DNA of 64,000 nt from Bacteroidales bacterium (GTDB lineage Bacteria; Bacteroidota; Bacteroidia; Bacteroidales; UBA10428): assembly GCA_016928305.1 (NCBI GenBank), contig JAFGKY010000012.1, positions 36,291-100,290 on the forward strand. The letters run 5' to 3'. The notes beneath the pieces were generated by a model. It had not been told where the DNA came from, did no database searches, and worked only from the letters and a program-made list of their open reading frames with translations. Each line of letters starts with the position of its first letter. The first letter of the stretch is position 1. Shown here piece after piece: positions 40,023 to 49,004 of this stretch. The translations under genes and the position numbers were made by a program.

Positions 40023-42863
40023 TCATTCATTTTCCCCTGTATATTCCTTCACAGGCAGTCCAAAATAGAAATACAGCGTCCGTTTCACAGGCCCGTCCAT
40101 CTTATTCAGCTCACTTTCGGGCCCCAGAACCGAAGCATTTCTGTCAACACGGGTAGCCATCTTGGTTCCCGTGGGAGGTATACAGTCAAGCATGGAGATA
40201 TCCCCAACGGGCAATTCCGGATGAGATTTTACGCCCAACAATGCATAAAAGTCAAACAATCTTACAAATAAATCATTTTCTTCACTTACTATCAGAAACT
40301 TGCCTTCAGCCGTATTCAGTTCCAGCCAGCCAATGTCGGCAAAATAGCCTTTGAACTCAGGATATATCCAGGGTGACTGTCCGGTCCATGTATTGTTATA
40401 CAGGGATTCCCAGACATCATAAGTTACGCCATAAAGGCGATTTTTCCAGACCCTCACCGGACCCTTCCCAAACCATTTTGCACCCAGGATATCGGATTCA
40501 GGATAATCAAAACTGATCCCTGCAAACGGGAAATCACCGTTCAGCGAATAGGTGTATTCAAGACTGACCCATCCATTATCAAACATCTTCCACTTTGTAT
40601 AATGCATATCTCCATCAAACGATGATTCAACGGTATAACCGTCTTTTTCAGTATATTCCTTAATATCTTTCAAACGGGCAGAACCCCGGACAGGAACCGG
40701 ACCATTGCCAAACAACAGATCTCTGCTTTTTTGATTTTTTAATTTGATGAGCCGTCCCGTGGTTTTGCTTAGTGTGACTGAAATGCCGGATGCATTGAGG
40801 GTAATGCTCGTATCATCTGAAGCAGTTTCCACTTTTTCACCACCGGCAAACAACGAAAACGGATCAAGGATGGAAGTATTGTTTTTTATCTTCCAGCTCC
40901 AGCGGCATATTGCTTCACCGGCAGGCGTATAGGCGGTCAGCAAAATGGCTTCGTATCGCTTCCAGTCAGGCGGTAATTCCAGCTTCAGTGTACCTTTCCT
41001 TCCGGGAAGCACCTGTGGTCCCTTTATGTATCTTTCATACCGGATTATATGTCCCGGGGTATCATCCCAGGGTTTTCTGAAATCAACCAGTTCAACTTTA
41101 AAATCACAATTGTCCATACCGGTGAATTCATATCGGTTTTCGATCTCCAGCGCACCGTCAAAATCTTCCGGAAGTTTTTTCAATCCAATGTAAACCGGGG
41201 AGAAGATTTCCCGAATAGCATAATAACTTCCTTCTTTTTCCCGATGGGGGCCCAATACGCCATCATTAGCGTTAACCCGGTTAGCATCAATCACACCGTT
41301 TAAATCGGTCCTTACAATCCCTTCATCCAGCAACGCCCATAAGAATCCACCTGCCGACCGTGGTGCATCAAGCATCTGATTCCAGAAATCGGATAAACCT
41401 GCGCCACCTCCACCGTCTTCCTGGCAATGAAGAAATTCTGTAGTCATGAAAATGAGTGAGTCTTTCAGTATCCTGCCACTGCTGTAATAGTCTTCATAAT
41501 GGTTGCAGTCAATATGATTAAAGGCGTTACCGGGTCGGTGGTGTGCGTGAATAACCAAACGGTTTGAAGGATCATAGCGGCCAAAATCATCGTCAAGAGA
41601 TTTGTTCGTGCCCCCTTCATTGCCATTGCTCCAGAAAATAACCGAAGGATGGTTAACATCACGGATGACCATTTCTCTGACCAGTTTCTCACCGACTAAT
41701 GTATCGTAGGCATTTTGCCATCCGGCCAGTTCATCCAATACGTATAATCCCAGGGAATCACAAAGATCAAGAAAGCTTGCATCAGGCGGATAATGGGAAC
41801 ACCTGACGGCATTCATGTTCATTTCCTTAATCAGTTTCACATCCATTTCGTCAATATCACGATTCAGTGTACGACCGGTTTCAGGCCAGAAGCAATGCCG
41901 GTTGATTCCCTTCATTTTTATCTTGACATTATTCAGGTATATACCATCACCCGGTCTCACTTCAACGGTACGAAATCCAAAACGTTCTGAAGTGCTGTAT
42001 AACACACGGCCTTTAGCCAGAAGTTTCACATCAGCCGTATACAGCGAAGGTGTTTCAGCTGTCCACAACTGAGGATTGGGGACTATGGCTGAGATCTTTA
42101 TAACTGAATCGCCTGATCCGGTTTTTGCCGAAGTGGTTGCCACCACCTTTTTGTGTGCATCCATAATGTGGACGGACACCATCTGCCCCGGTGAAACATT
42201 TTCCGGGAAAAGGTCCATCCTGATATTGCCATTTGCACCTGCGGCCAGCGCCATTCTGTGTATATGTTCTTTCGGGTACGATACAAGGTACACAGGTCTG
42301 AATATTCCTCCGAATATCCAATAATCAGCATATCGTTCAGCCCGGTTAACCGATTCGTTATCCGACATTTTACTAACCGTCACCTCAAGCTGGTTGACAG
42401 CATCATGTTTTATCAGCGCTGTAATGTTGTACTCAAAACGGTAGAAGGCTCCGCGATGCTTTTCGCCAGCCGGTATGCCGTTGACAGATACCTCTGCATC
42501 GGTCATCACTCCCTCAAAAACAATATATATTTCCCTGTCTTTCCAGTCTCCGGGAATTTGAAAGGAATACCGGTAAATGCCTTTTTCATCGGCATACCGG
42601 AAGTTTTTTCCATAGGTATGATAGTCGCGTCCATAATTATAGGTTCCGAAACCCTGTTGTTCCCAGCAGGAAGGTACCTGAATCTTTGTCCATGTGTTGC
42701 TGTTCCTGCCTCCGGTGCAAAAGAAATCCCATGTTACGGTATGCTCATTGCCGGTACCGGATAAATACAGTACCTGTTTTTGCTGCTGTTGTCCAACGAT
42801 GTGCAGCATATTCATGAAGCATAACAAAACCGCCGGTGCGATACAGATAAATGGATTTTTCAT
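40023..42863 (-). CDS. GH2 family glycosidase, beta-galactosidase-like
   Basis: A 946-residue secreted GH2 enzyme. The N-terminal sugar-binding sandwich (IQVPSCWEQQGFGTYNYG, VFEGVMTDAEVSVNG), Ig-like domain and barrel (KIKMKGINRHCFWPETGR) are in the usual order. The acid/base is E416 in WSNGNEGG and the nucleophile E476 in FMTTEFLH. A C-terminal LacZ domain-4-like part (KWFGKGPVRVWKNR) is present. Beta-galactosidase is the default reading, but other beta-glycosidases share this layout. The start lies 11 bases after the sucC stop on the same strand, so it may be transcribed with sucC. Confidence 0.9.
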   Translation of the reverse strand: MKNPFICIAPAVLLCFMNMLHIVGQQQQKQVLYLSGTGNEHTVTWDFFCTGGRNSNTWTKIQVPSCWEQQGFGTYNYGRDYHTYGKNFRYADEKGIYRYSFQIPGDWKDREIYIVFEGVMTDAEVSVNGIPAGEKHRGAFYRFEYNITALIKHDAVNQLEVTVSKMSDNESVNRAERYADYWIFGGIFRPVYLVSYPKEHIHRMALAAGANGNIRMDLFPENVSPGQMVSVHIMDAHKKVVATTSAKTGSGDSVIKISAIVPNPQLWTAETPSLYTADVKLLAKGRVLYSTSERFGFRTVEVRPGDGIYLNNVKIKMKGINRHCFWPETGRTLNRDIDEMDVKLIKEMNMNAVRCSHYPPDASFLDLCDSLGLYVLDELAGWQNAYDTLVGEKLVREMVIRDVNHPSVIFWSNGNEGGTNKSLDDDFGRYDPSNRLVIHAHHRPGNAFNHIDCNHYEDYYSSGRILKDSLIFMTTEFLHCQEDGGGGAGLSDFWNQMLDAPRSAGGFLWALLDEGIVRTDLNGVIDANRVNANDGVLGPHREKEGSYYAIREIFSPVYIGLKKLPEDFDGALEIENRYEFTGMDNCDFKVELVDFRKPWDDTPGHIIRYERYIKGPQVLPGRKGTLKLELPPDWKRYEAILLTAYTPAGEAICRWSWKIKNNTSILDPFSLFAGGEKVETASDDTSITLNASGISVTLSKTTGRLIKLKNQKSRDLLFGNGPVPVRGSARLKDIKEYTEKDGYTVESSFDGDMHYTKWKMFDNGWVSLEYTYSLNGDFPFAGISFDYPESDILGAKWFGKGPVRVWKNRLYGVTYDVWESLYNNTWTGQSPWIYPEFKGYFADIGWLELNTAEGKFLIVSEENDLFVRLFDFYALLGVKSHPELPVGDISMLDCIPPTGTKMATRVDRNASVLGPESELNKMDGPVKRTLYFYFGLPVKEYTGENE

Positions 42864-42874
42864 AACATAAAGTA

Positions 42875-44065
42875 TTATTTAACCGATTGTTTAACCAGAT
42901 TCGCAGCCTCTTCCAGGGAAACAGCCGGCAGTACTTTTAATCCCGAACTGTCCAGCAGCATCTTAGCCTCAGATGCATTGGTTCCCTGGAGTCTGACAAT
43001 TACCGGGATGCTGATGTTACCGATTGATCTGCAGGCTTCCACCACTCCCTGAGCTACCCGGTCACAACGCACAATACCTCCAAAAATATTGATTAGTATC
43101 GCCTTCACCGATGAATCTTTAAGAATGATCCTGAAACCGGCTTCCACGGTTTGTGCATTTGCTGTACCTCCCACATCAAGGAAGTTGGCCGGTTCACCAC
43201 CCGAAAGTTTAATGATATCCATAGTTGCCATGGCAAGACCAGCCCCATTCACCATACAGCCTACATTTCCATTCAGTTTGATAAAGTTAAGCTTATGAGC
43301 GGAAGCTTCTACTTCGGCGGGATCTTCTTCATTCATATCGCGCAAATCCATATATTCAGGATGTCTGAACAAAGCGTTGTCATCGAGATTTATTTTTGCA
43401 TCAGCGGCAAAAATGCGGTCATCGGAAGTCTTCAACACCGGGTTGATCTCAATAAGAGAAGCGTCGCTGGATTCGTAAGCATGGTAAAGCGCAGTGACAA
43501 AATCGATCATTCCCCTGAAGGCGATTCCCTCAAGTCCCAGGTTAAAGGCTATTTTTCGTGCCTGGAACAGCTGCAATCCCGTTCCGGGATTAATTTCCTC
43601 CCGGTGAATAAGCTGCAGTGTATTTTCGGCAACAGCTTCAATATCCATACCTCCTTCGGTGGAATACATGATTACGCTTCTGCCAGAAGCCCTGTTAAGC
43701 AGCACACTTATATAGAATTCCCTGACCGGGCTAAGACCCGGATAATAGATTCCTTGTTCAATAAGGACGAGGCGTACTTTCTTGCCGTCAGTACCTGTCT
43801 GATGCGTAATCAATTGCATTCCCATCATATCGGTAACATGCCTTTTCACTTCTTCAATGCTTCCGGCAATTTTTACGCCACCTCCTTTCCCTCGGCCACC
43901 AGCGTGGATCTGGGCTTTGACAGCCCAGCTGGATGTACCGGTCTTTTCCTGGACTTCCATGGCAGCATCTTCAGCGTTTTCAACATCGTCAACAACAATA
44001 CCATACGGTACACTTACGTTAAATTTCTTAAGGATTGCCTTGCCCTGATACTCGTGGATGTTCAT
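42875..44065 (-). CDS. sucC: Succinyl-CoA ligase beta subunit
   Basis: SucC forms the nucleotide-binding and thioester-hydrolysing half of succinyl-CoA synthetase in the TCA or reverse TCA route. The 396-residue sequence begins [17 protein letters not shown], has the ATP-grasp glycine loop [12 protein letters not shown], metal ligands near [19 protein letters not shown], and the CoA-binding part [19 protein letters not shown] ... [13 protein letters not shown]. sucD, usually adjacent, is not in the window. It is divergent from the trmH-like gene across 94 bases. The glycosidase gene follows 11 bases downstream, an unusual partner. Confidence 0.96.
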   Translation of the reverse strand: MNIHEYQGKAILKKFNVSVPYGIVVDDVENAEDAAMEVQEKTGTSSWAVKAQIHAGGRGKGGGVKIAGSIEEVKRHVTDMMGMQLITHQTGTDGKKVRLVLIEQGIYYPGLSPVREFYISVLLNRASGRSVIMYSTEGGMDIEAVAENTLQLIHREEINPGTGLQLFQARKIAFNLGLEGIAFRGMIDFVTALYHAYESSDASLIEINPVLKTSDDRIFAADAKINLDDNALFRHPEYMDLRDMNEEDPAEVEASAHKLNFIKLNGNVGCMVNGAGLAMATMDIIKLSGGEPANFLDVGGTANAQTVEAGFRIILKDSSVKAILINIFGGIVRCDRVAQGVVEACRSIGNISIPVIVRLQGTNASEAKMLLDSSGLKVLPAVSLEEAANLVKQSVK

Positions 44066-44159
44066 TTTTCTTTTCCTTATTTTTTCTTCCTACGAAAATA
44101 TTTATTTTTTTTAACTTATCTTGTTAAGCTGGTTAAGAAGAAATCAATAAATCTCAATC

Positions 44160-44708
44160 ATGAGAAAGCTTGCCAATGCCGAATTAAACCGCAAAACCGT
44201 CAAGGAGTATAAAGAAACTCCAAAAATACCGGTTGTGGTGATACTGGACAATGTGAGAAGCCTGAATAATATCGGTTCGGTTTTTCGTACCTGCGATGCT
44301 TTTATGATTGAAGCCCTATATTTATGCGGAATAACAGCCTGCCCGCCTCATCGTGAGATTCATAAAACAGCGCTGGGGGCAACGGAGTCGGTACAATGGT
44401 TATATTTTGGCAAGACGACGGAAGCTCTTGTCCGCTTAAGAACAGATGGTTATATATTATGCGCGGTTGAACAGACGGAAAACAGCATTATGTTACATGA
44501 TTTCAGGCCAGTGCTAAAACAAAAATATGCATTGATTTTCGGGCATGAGATTCACGGAGTAGATCAGGAGGTTGTAGATGCCTGTGATATGAGCATTGAA
44601 ATACCCCAAACGGGAACGAAACACTCCATTAACATAGCGGTGAGTGCCGGAATAGTGTTATGGGAAGTTTTCCGGAAGTATGCCTCCTTTTATATACGTG
44701 CTGAATGA
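44160..44708 (+). CDS. TrmH/SpoU-family RNA 2'-O-methyltransferase
   Basis: The 182-residue protein is a short SPOUT methyltransferase. It shows the three trefoil-knot motifs: LDNVRSLNNIGSVFRTCDAF, LIFGHEIHGVDQEVVDACD and IEIPQTGTKHSINIAVSAGIVLWEV. Members methylate ribose 2'-hydroxyls of tRNA or rRNA with SAM; the exact RNA target cannot be read. It lacks the N-terminal RNA-binding extension of rRNA-specific RlmB, so it is closer to TrmH or TrmL. It is a single gene on the plus strand, with two hairpins downstream. Confidence 0.9.
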   Translation: MRKLANAELNRKTVKEYKETPKIPVVVILDNVRSLNNIGSVFRTCDAFMIEALYLCGITACPPHREIHKTALGATESVQWLYFGKTTEALVRLRTDGYILCAVEQTENSIMLHDFRPVLKQKYALIFGHEIHGVDQEVVDACDMSIEIPQTGTKHSINIAVSAGIVLWEVFRKYASFYIRAE

Positions 44709-44805
44709 ATGAAGCTCCCCGCTGCAAGCAAACGAGGTATCTTCATATGTTTTTCTTCTTTATCGCCTCAAGAGACGGGTTATTTACCCCCGCTCCCGCT
44801 TTCAG

Positions 44806-44822
44806 TCCCGCCTTTGGCGGGA
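44806..44822. repeat. GC-rich hairpin downstream of trmH-like gene
   Basis: TCCCGCC-TTT-GGCGGGA is a perfect 7-bp stem. It lies about 100 bases past the stop and before the terminator. It looks like a common intergenic palindrome. Confidence 0.45.
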
Positions 44823-44873
44823 TTCGACTTTAAATTTCATTTCGCAAAACTCATTAAATTTAAGTCTCACGAA

Positions 44874-44910
44874 CAAAAAAAAAGCGGTCTTATTCAAGCC
44901 GCTTTTTTTA
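44874..44910. terminator. Bidirectional terminator
   Basis: AAAAAGCGG pairs with CCGCTTTTT around TCTTATTCAAG, with A and T runs on both sides. It lies between the plus-strand methyltransferase and the minus-strand OmpA/TPR lipoprotein gene and can terminate both. Confidence 0.8.
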
Positions 44911-44927
44911 TTAAATATTGGATTGTA

Positions 44928-46652
44928 TTACTGGACAATGGCTTTGAAAGCTTCATTTGAGGCAAATTTCAGGAATTCAGCATCTTTCAATGCATAATCT
45001 TTCCATTTTGCATCTTTGCCAAGGGCTATCCTGAGGTTGCTGAGTACGCCTTCTTCATTACCTCCGCGTGCGCTGGCAACAGCTTTGAGGTAATAAACAC
45101 AGGAACAATCTGCTTCACCCATTTCATTCAGTGTTGCAAGTGCCTTGTCGGTATCACCATTCAGCAATTGAGCCAGAGCTGCGTTAAAAGAAGGTTTGCT
45201 ACCAAAATAATTAACAGCAGCAGCATAATCACCCTGTTTTACTTTAATAATCCCGAGGTTATAGCTGGCGGCATCGCCTGCGCCCATTCCTGCCGAAAGA
45301 AGGTTTTCTGCAGTTTCCAGGTCACCTTCAGCAAGGGCAACAGCGCCAAGGTTGCATTTTGACACCTCATCATCACTGATGGCTTTTGCTTTTTCAAAAG
45401 CAGCTTTAGCTTCAGCGGTTTTACCCAACTTCATCAGGACATAGCCAACGTTGTTATGCGTTCTGACATCATCGGGGAAAAGCCTGGCAGCAGCCTCATA
45501 AGCAGCCAGTTTCCCTTCTTTTTCCTTAATCAGATTGGCACCATACAGGATTTCTTCCAGTTTCAATGAATCGGGATTTGTGTTGACCAGGTTCAGGATT
45601 TCTTCATCAGACAGACCAACAATATCAACATTGACTGCCATAACCGAACGACGCAGCTTAGGCAATACATCTTCTGCAATCTCAGCATAGGCTTTCGAGA
45701 TATTCTTGATTTCCTTTTCACGGACAACCGGATCGGAATACATGGAAAGAACTCGAAGGATCAGTTCCTTATCCTGAATATCCGATTTTTCCATCAGATC
45801 CTTAAAGCCATCCCAGTCTTCGGCAGTCGACATCATGCTGAGAAATTCAGCAGCTTCAGCTTCTGTAATCTTGTTATCTTTAAAGGCTTTTTTGAGATAT
45901 TTTTCAGCTGATCCCTGTCTGTTTCCCGATAGCTTTTCATTCAGGTCAAGTGGACCATCAGGAGAAGCATAAGCCGAAATCTTGGCTCCTTTAATCTGTT
46001 TATTTTCAGCTTCTTTAGCATCCTTCAATGCAGTCTCAAAAGCTTTTACATCCTCGCTTTTAAGTTCACTTCTGCGAACATCGTATTTATTAATAACATA
46101 ATGTATATCAGCCTTATAGCTTTCAGGAGTAATTCTTTCAAACTTATCTCCCATCATAACGGCCTTCGGTTTCTCACTCAAAAGTGTAGCGGTAGCAATA
46201 ACGCCGTCAGCAATCTTTGCCGATGAAAACTCAACCGGGGTCTTTTCTTTGATCCTTGCCGACATCTTAACCGATAGCTCGGATTTCATCATTTCGGGAA
46301 CATAAGGAATAGTACCTGTGTAGGAATAACTGCCTCCTGCATAAGGTATAACTTTATTGTTGGCCTTTACGGATTCTCCCTGAAGTGTTGTGGATTCAAA
46401 TTCTTTTTCACCACCGTCGTATTTTAATACCGGAGTGGCAACAACAACGGCTTTTTTATTAAAATATTTTTCCGGGAACTTGGTATCAATGGTTACATTA
46501 ACTTCACCCTTGTGCGTTTCAAGCGGATTGGGTTTCACCTGGTACGAAACGGTGGGTGCATTGTCCCTCATTTTATTGAGCCCTGCACAACCACTTAAGA
46601 TTAAGGCTGCAACAACAACAGATGGTAAGTAGTTTAGTTTAATTTTTTTCAT
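44928..46652 (-). CDS. Lipoprotein with OmpA-like and TPR domains
   Basis: The 574-residue product has a clear lipoprotein signal ending ALILSGCAG, a beta-rich N-terminal half, an OmpA-like region (AKISAYASPDGPLDLNEKLSGNRQGSAEKYL, about residues 225-260), and C-terminal tetratricopeptide repeats (YEAAARLFPDDVRTHNNVGYVLMKLGKTAEA). A structural role linking outer membrane and peptidoglycan is likely by analogy. It has its own strong promoter and terminator, so it is probably well expressed. The protein is lysine-rich and well conserved in style among Bacteroidales. Confidence 0.82.
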   Translation of the reverse strand: MKKIKLNYLPSVVVAALILSGCAGLNKMRDNAPTVSYQVKPNPLETHKGEVNVTIDTKFPEKYFNKKAVVVATPVLKYDGGEKEFESTTLQGESVKANNKVIPYAGGSYSYTGTIPYVPEMMKSELSVKMSARIKEKTPVEFSSAKIADGVIATATLLSEKPKAVMMGDKFERITPESYKADIHYVINKYDVRRSELKSEDVKAFETALKDAKEAENKQIKGAKISAYASPDGPLDLNEKLSGNRQGSAEKYLKKAFKDNKITEAEAAEFLSMMSTAEDWDGFKDLMEKSDIQDKELILRVLSMYSDPVVREKEIKNISKAYAEIAEDVLPKLRRSVMAVNVDIVGLSDEEILNLVNTNPDSLKLEEILYGANLIKEKEGKLAAYEAAARLFPDDVRTHNNVGYVLMKLGKTAEAKAAFEKAKAISDDEVSKCNLGAVALAEGDLETAENLLSAGMGAGDAASYNLGIIKVKQGDYAAAVNYFGSKPSFNAALAQLLNGDTDKALATLNEMGEADCSCVYYLKAVASARGGNEEGVLSNLRIALGKDAKWKDYALKDAEFLKFASNEAFKAIVQ

Positions 46653-46711
46653 AATACAAAATTATTTGTTTTACAATTTCGGAATTTTTATTGGTATAAT
46701 ATGTTGGTTTA

Positions 46712-46743
46712 CAAACTTACTAATGTTTTATGTAAAAACAAAA
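46712..46743 (-). promoter_or_regulatory. Bacteroidota promoter of the OmpA/TPR lipoprotein gene
   Basis: On the minus strand TTTTG (46743-46739), a 19-base spacer and TAAGTTTG (46719-46712) match the consensus. The start would be near 46705, leaving a leader of about 50 bases. Confidence 0.7.
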
Positions 46744-46823
46744 CGGGAAAAGGATTGCTTTATGTAAATTTTAAAGCGAATATATAAAATTTATAAATAT
46801 GTTAGCAATCAACACAATATAAA

Positions 46824-48935
46824 TTAGTTGTTGAAAGGATTGATTTTCAAATTATAAAATGCAAATGCCCAGATATCAGCCTGTTCATCAATCAATAACC
46901 GTGTTGGTTTTCCGGCGCCATGACCGGCTTTAGTCTGTATACGAATCAGGACAGGATTCGGGCCTTTGTATTTTTCCTGCAAGGTGGCAATGTATTTGAA
47001 AGAATGTGCCGGCACTACACGGTCGTCGTGGTCGGCTGTAGTGGCCATGATGGCAGGATATTTCACGTTTTCCCGGATATTGTGTAAGGGAGAATAAGCG
47101 TACAGGTAATTGAACCCAACAGAGTCGTCTACCGATCCGTAATCGCTTTCCCATGCCCAACCAATGGTAAATTTGTGGTACCTCAGCATATCCATAACGC
47201 CGACACCGGGTAAGGCAACGCCAAAAAGCTCCGGCCGCTGGTTGACTACGGCTCCGACAAGCAATCCTCCATTGGAATGACCTTCGATGGCCAGCAGGTG
47301 AGGGCTGGTGTATTTGTTTTGAATAAGATATTCGGCCACGGCAATGAAATCATCAAAAACGTTCTGCTTGTTATGTTTTGTTCCGGCTTTATGCCATTCT
47401 TCCCCATACTCCCCGCCTCCCCTCAGATTGGCATTTACGATGATTCCTCCGTTCTCGAGCCAAACGATATGCGATGCGCTAAATCGCGGCAACAAGGATA
47501 CACCAAATCCGCCATAACCATATAAGCAGGTTGGATTTTTGCTATTCCGTCTGACATCCTTATGGTGAACAATATAAACAGGGATTTTTGTCCCGTCTTT
47601 GCTGATACAAAACTCAAGCCTGGTAGTATAATCAACGGGGTTAAAATCGACCATCGGTTGAAAGATTGCCCTGGATAGATTTTTTTCTGTGTGGTAGCAA
47701 TATATTGTAGAAGGCACGGTATAGGAAGCAAGGGAATAGAACAACTCATTATCGCCTTCGTTTCCATTCATGGTACTCACACTGACGTATTCAGGCAATT
47801 TCATTTCATACAGAAACTTTCCCTGACGGTCCATGACCTTAATAACCGAATGTACATCTACCAGGTATTGGGCAATTATCTTATCGCCTGCCAGCACTGC
47901 CTGCTGAAGCACATGGTAATCTTCTGCAATCAGATCATCCTCCTGTAGTGTGTTGGATCCCGGAATATAGACCAGCTTTATCAGCTTATTTTTGGGTGCA
48001 TTTTCATTCGTAAGGAGGAATAACTCATTACCCGTGTTACCGATAACTGTCGTTTCATAATCAAATGAATCATTATACTGGATGAACCTTTTCCCCGGCG
48101 TTTGAAGGTTTTTAATGTAGATTTTTGTCCCGTATGTTGATTCTGATTCATAAATGATCAGGAATCGTTCATCGAAAGTAACATCTGCGATAAAATTCCT
48201 GTCGGGATGTTCGGTATCTTCAAAAACAAGGATGTCAGTTTCCTGTGGTCGTTTCAGGGTATGATAATAGACCCGGTGGTTGCGGTTGCGCGAAGTCAGT
48301 TGTTGCCTGTCAGCAGGTCCGGGATAACGGCTGTAATAGAAACCTTTTCTATACCATGAAATACCCGAGAATTTCACCTGTTCCAGGTGGTCGGCAAGGT
48401 CCTGGCCTGTGGTCAGATCCCTGACAAAGATTTCATTCCAGTCAGATCCTCCTCTGGAAAGTGCATAAGACAGGTATTTACCATCCGGGCTTATGGCATA
48501 ACCGGAAAGCGCTACCGTACCATCCTGTGAAAAAAGATTCGGATCGAGTACCACACGAGGTTCAGCTCCAATGGTATCCATGACATAGAGAACACTTTGG
48601 TTCTGCAAACCATCATTCTTCCGGAAATAGTATTTCCCTCCTTTCTTTTCAGGAGTTTCGCATCTTTCGTAATTCCATACTTCGGTAAGTCGTGCCTTCA
48701 GCGAATCGCGAAAAGGAATCCGGCTTAAGTAACCAAGGGTCAATTTGTTCTGTGCCTGAATCCATTCCCTGGTCTCAGGCAACAACGGATCTTCGAGCCA
48801 CCGGTATGGATCAGCCACTTCCTTTCCATAATAAACATCTACTGTATCTGCTTTTTTTGAGAAAGGATAATCAAGGTGCCGGGAATTACAAGCTAACAGC
48901 AAGGGTAAAAAACAATAGATCAATGACTTTTTCAT
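46824..48935 (-). CDS. Prolyl oligopeptidase family serine peptidase (S9)
   Basis: This 703-residue lipoprotein has signal KSLIYCFLPLLLACNS, a seven-bladed propeller domain starting YGKEVADPYRWLEDP, and the alpha/beta-hydrolase peptidase domain. The nucleophile is in IEGHSNGGLLVGA, the acid region in TADHDDRVVP, and the histidine in KAGHGAGKPT. It cleaves short proline-containing peptides, here in the periplasm. The ATG at 48935 is chosen over the ORF-track start at 48992, which falls inside the pnp terminator hairpin. The gene follows pnp by about 70 bases but is separated by that terminator. Confidence 0.95.
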   Translation of the reverse strand: MKKSLIYCFLPLLLACNSRHLDYPFSKKADTVDVYYGKEVADPYRWLEDPLLPETREWIQAQNKLTLGYLSRIPFRDSLKARLTEVWNYERCETPEKKGGKYYFRKNDGLQNQSVLYVMDTIGAEPRVVLDPNLFSQDGTVALSGYAISPDGKYLSYALSRGGSDWNEIFVRDLTTGQDLADHLEQVKFSGISWYRKGFYYSRYPGPADRQQLTSRNRNHRVYYHTLKRPQETDILVFEDTEHPDRNFIADVTFDERFLIIYESESTYGTKIYIKNLQTPGKRFIQYNDSFDYETTVIGNTGNELFLLTNENAPKNKLIKLVYIPGSNTLQEDDLIAEDYHVLQQAVLAGDKIIAQYLVDVHSVIKVMDRQGKFLYEMKLPEYVSVSTMNGNEGDNELFYSLASYTVPSTIYCYHTEKNLSRAIFQPMVDFNPVDYTTRLEFCISKDGTKIPVYIVHHKDVRRNSKNPTCLYGYGGFGVSLLPRFSASHIVWLENGGIIVNANLRGGGEYGEEWHKAGTKHNKQNVFDDFIAVAEYLIQNKYTSPHLLAIEGHSNGGLLVGAVVNQRPELFGVALPGVGVMDMLRYHKFTIGWAWESDYGSVDDSVGFNYLYAYSPLHNIRENVKYPAIMATTADHDDRVVPAHSFKYIATLQEKYKGPNPVLIRIQTKAGHGAGKPTRLLIDEQADIWAFAFYNLKINPFNN

Positions 48936-48971
48936 GGTTATCGGTTGTCTTTTAATCCTATGAACAATAAA

Positions 48972-48998
48972 GATAAAAAAAAGGCCATTCAAGGCCTT
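48972..48998 (-). terminator. Rho-independent terminator of pnp
   Basis: On the minus strand AAGGCC-TTGAAT-GGCCTT is followed by a run of T residues, directly after the pnp stop. Confidence 0.85.
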
Positions 48999-49004
48999 CT
49001 GATG

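Noticed and set aside
43151-44212. Long plus-strand ORF (353 residues) opposite sucC
   Set aside because: Antisense shadow of a full-length sucC; it also runs through the divergent promoter region into the trmH-like gene in another frame.
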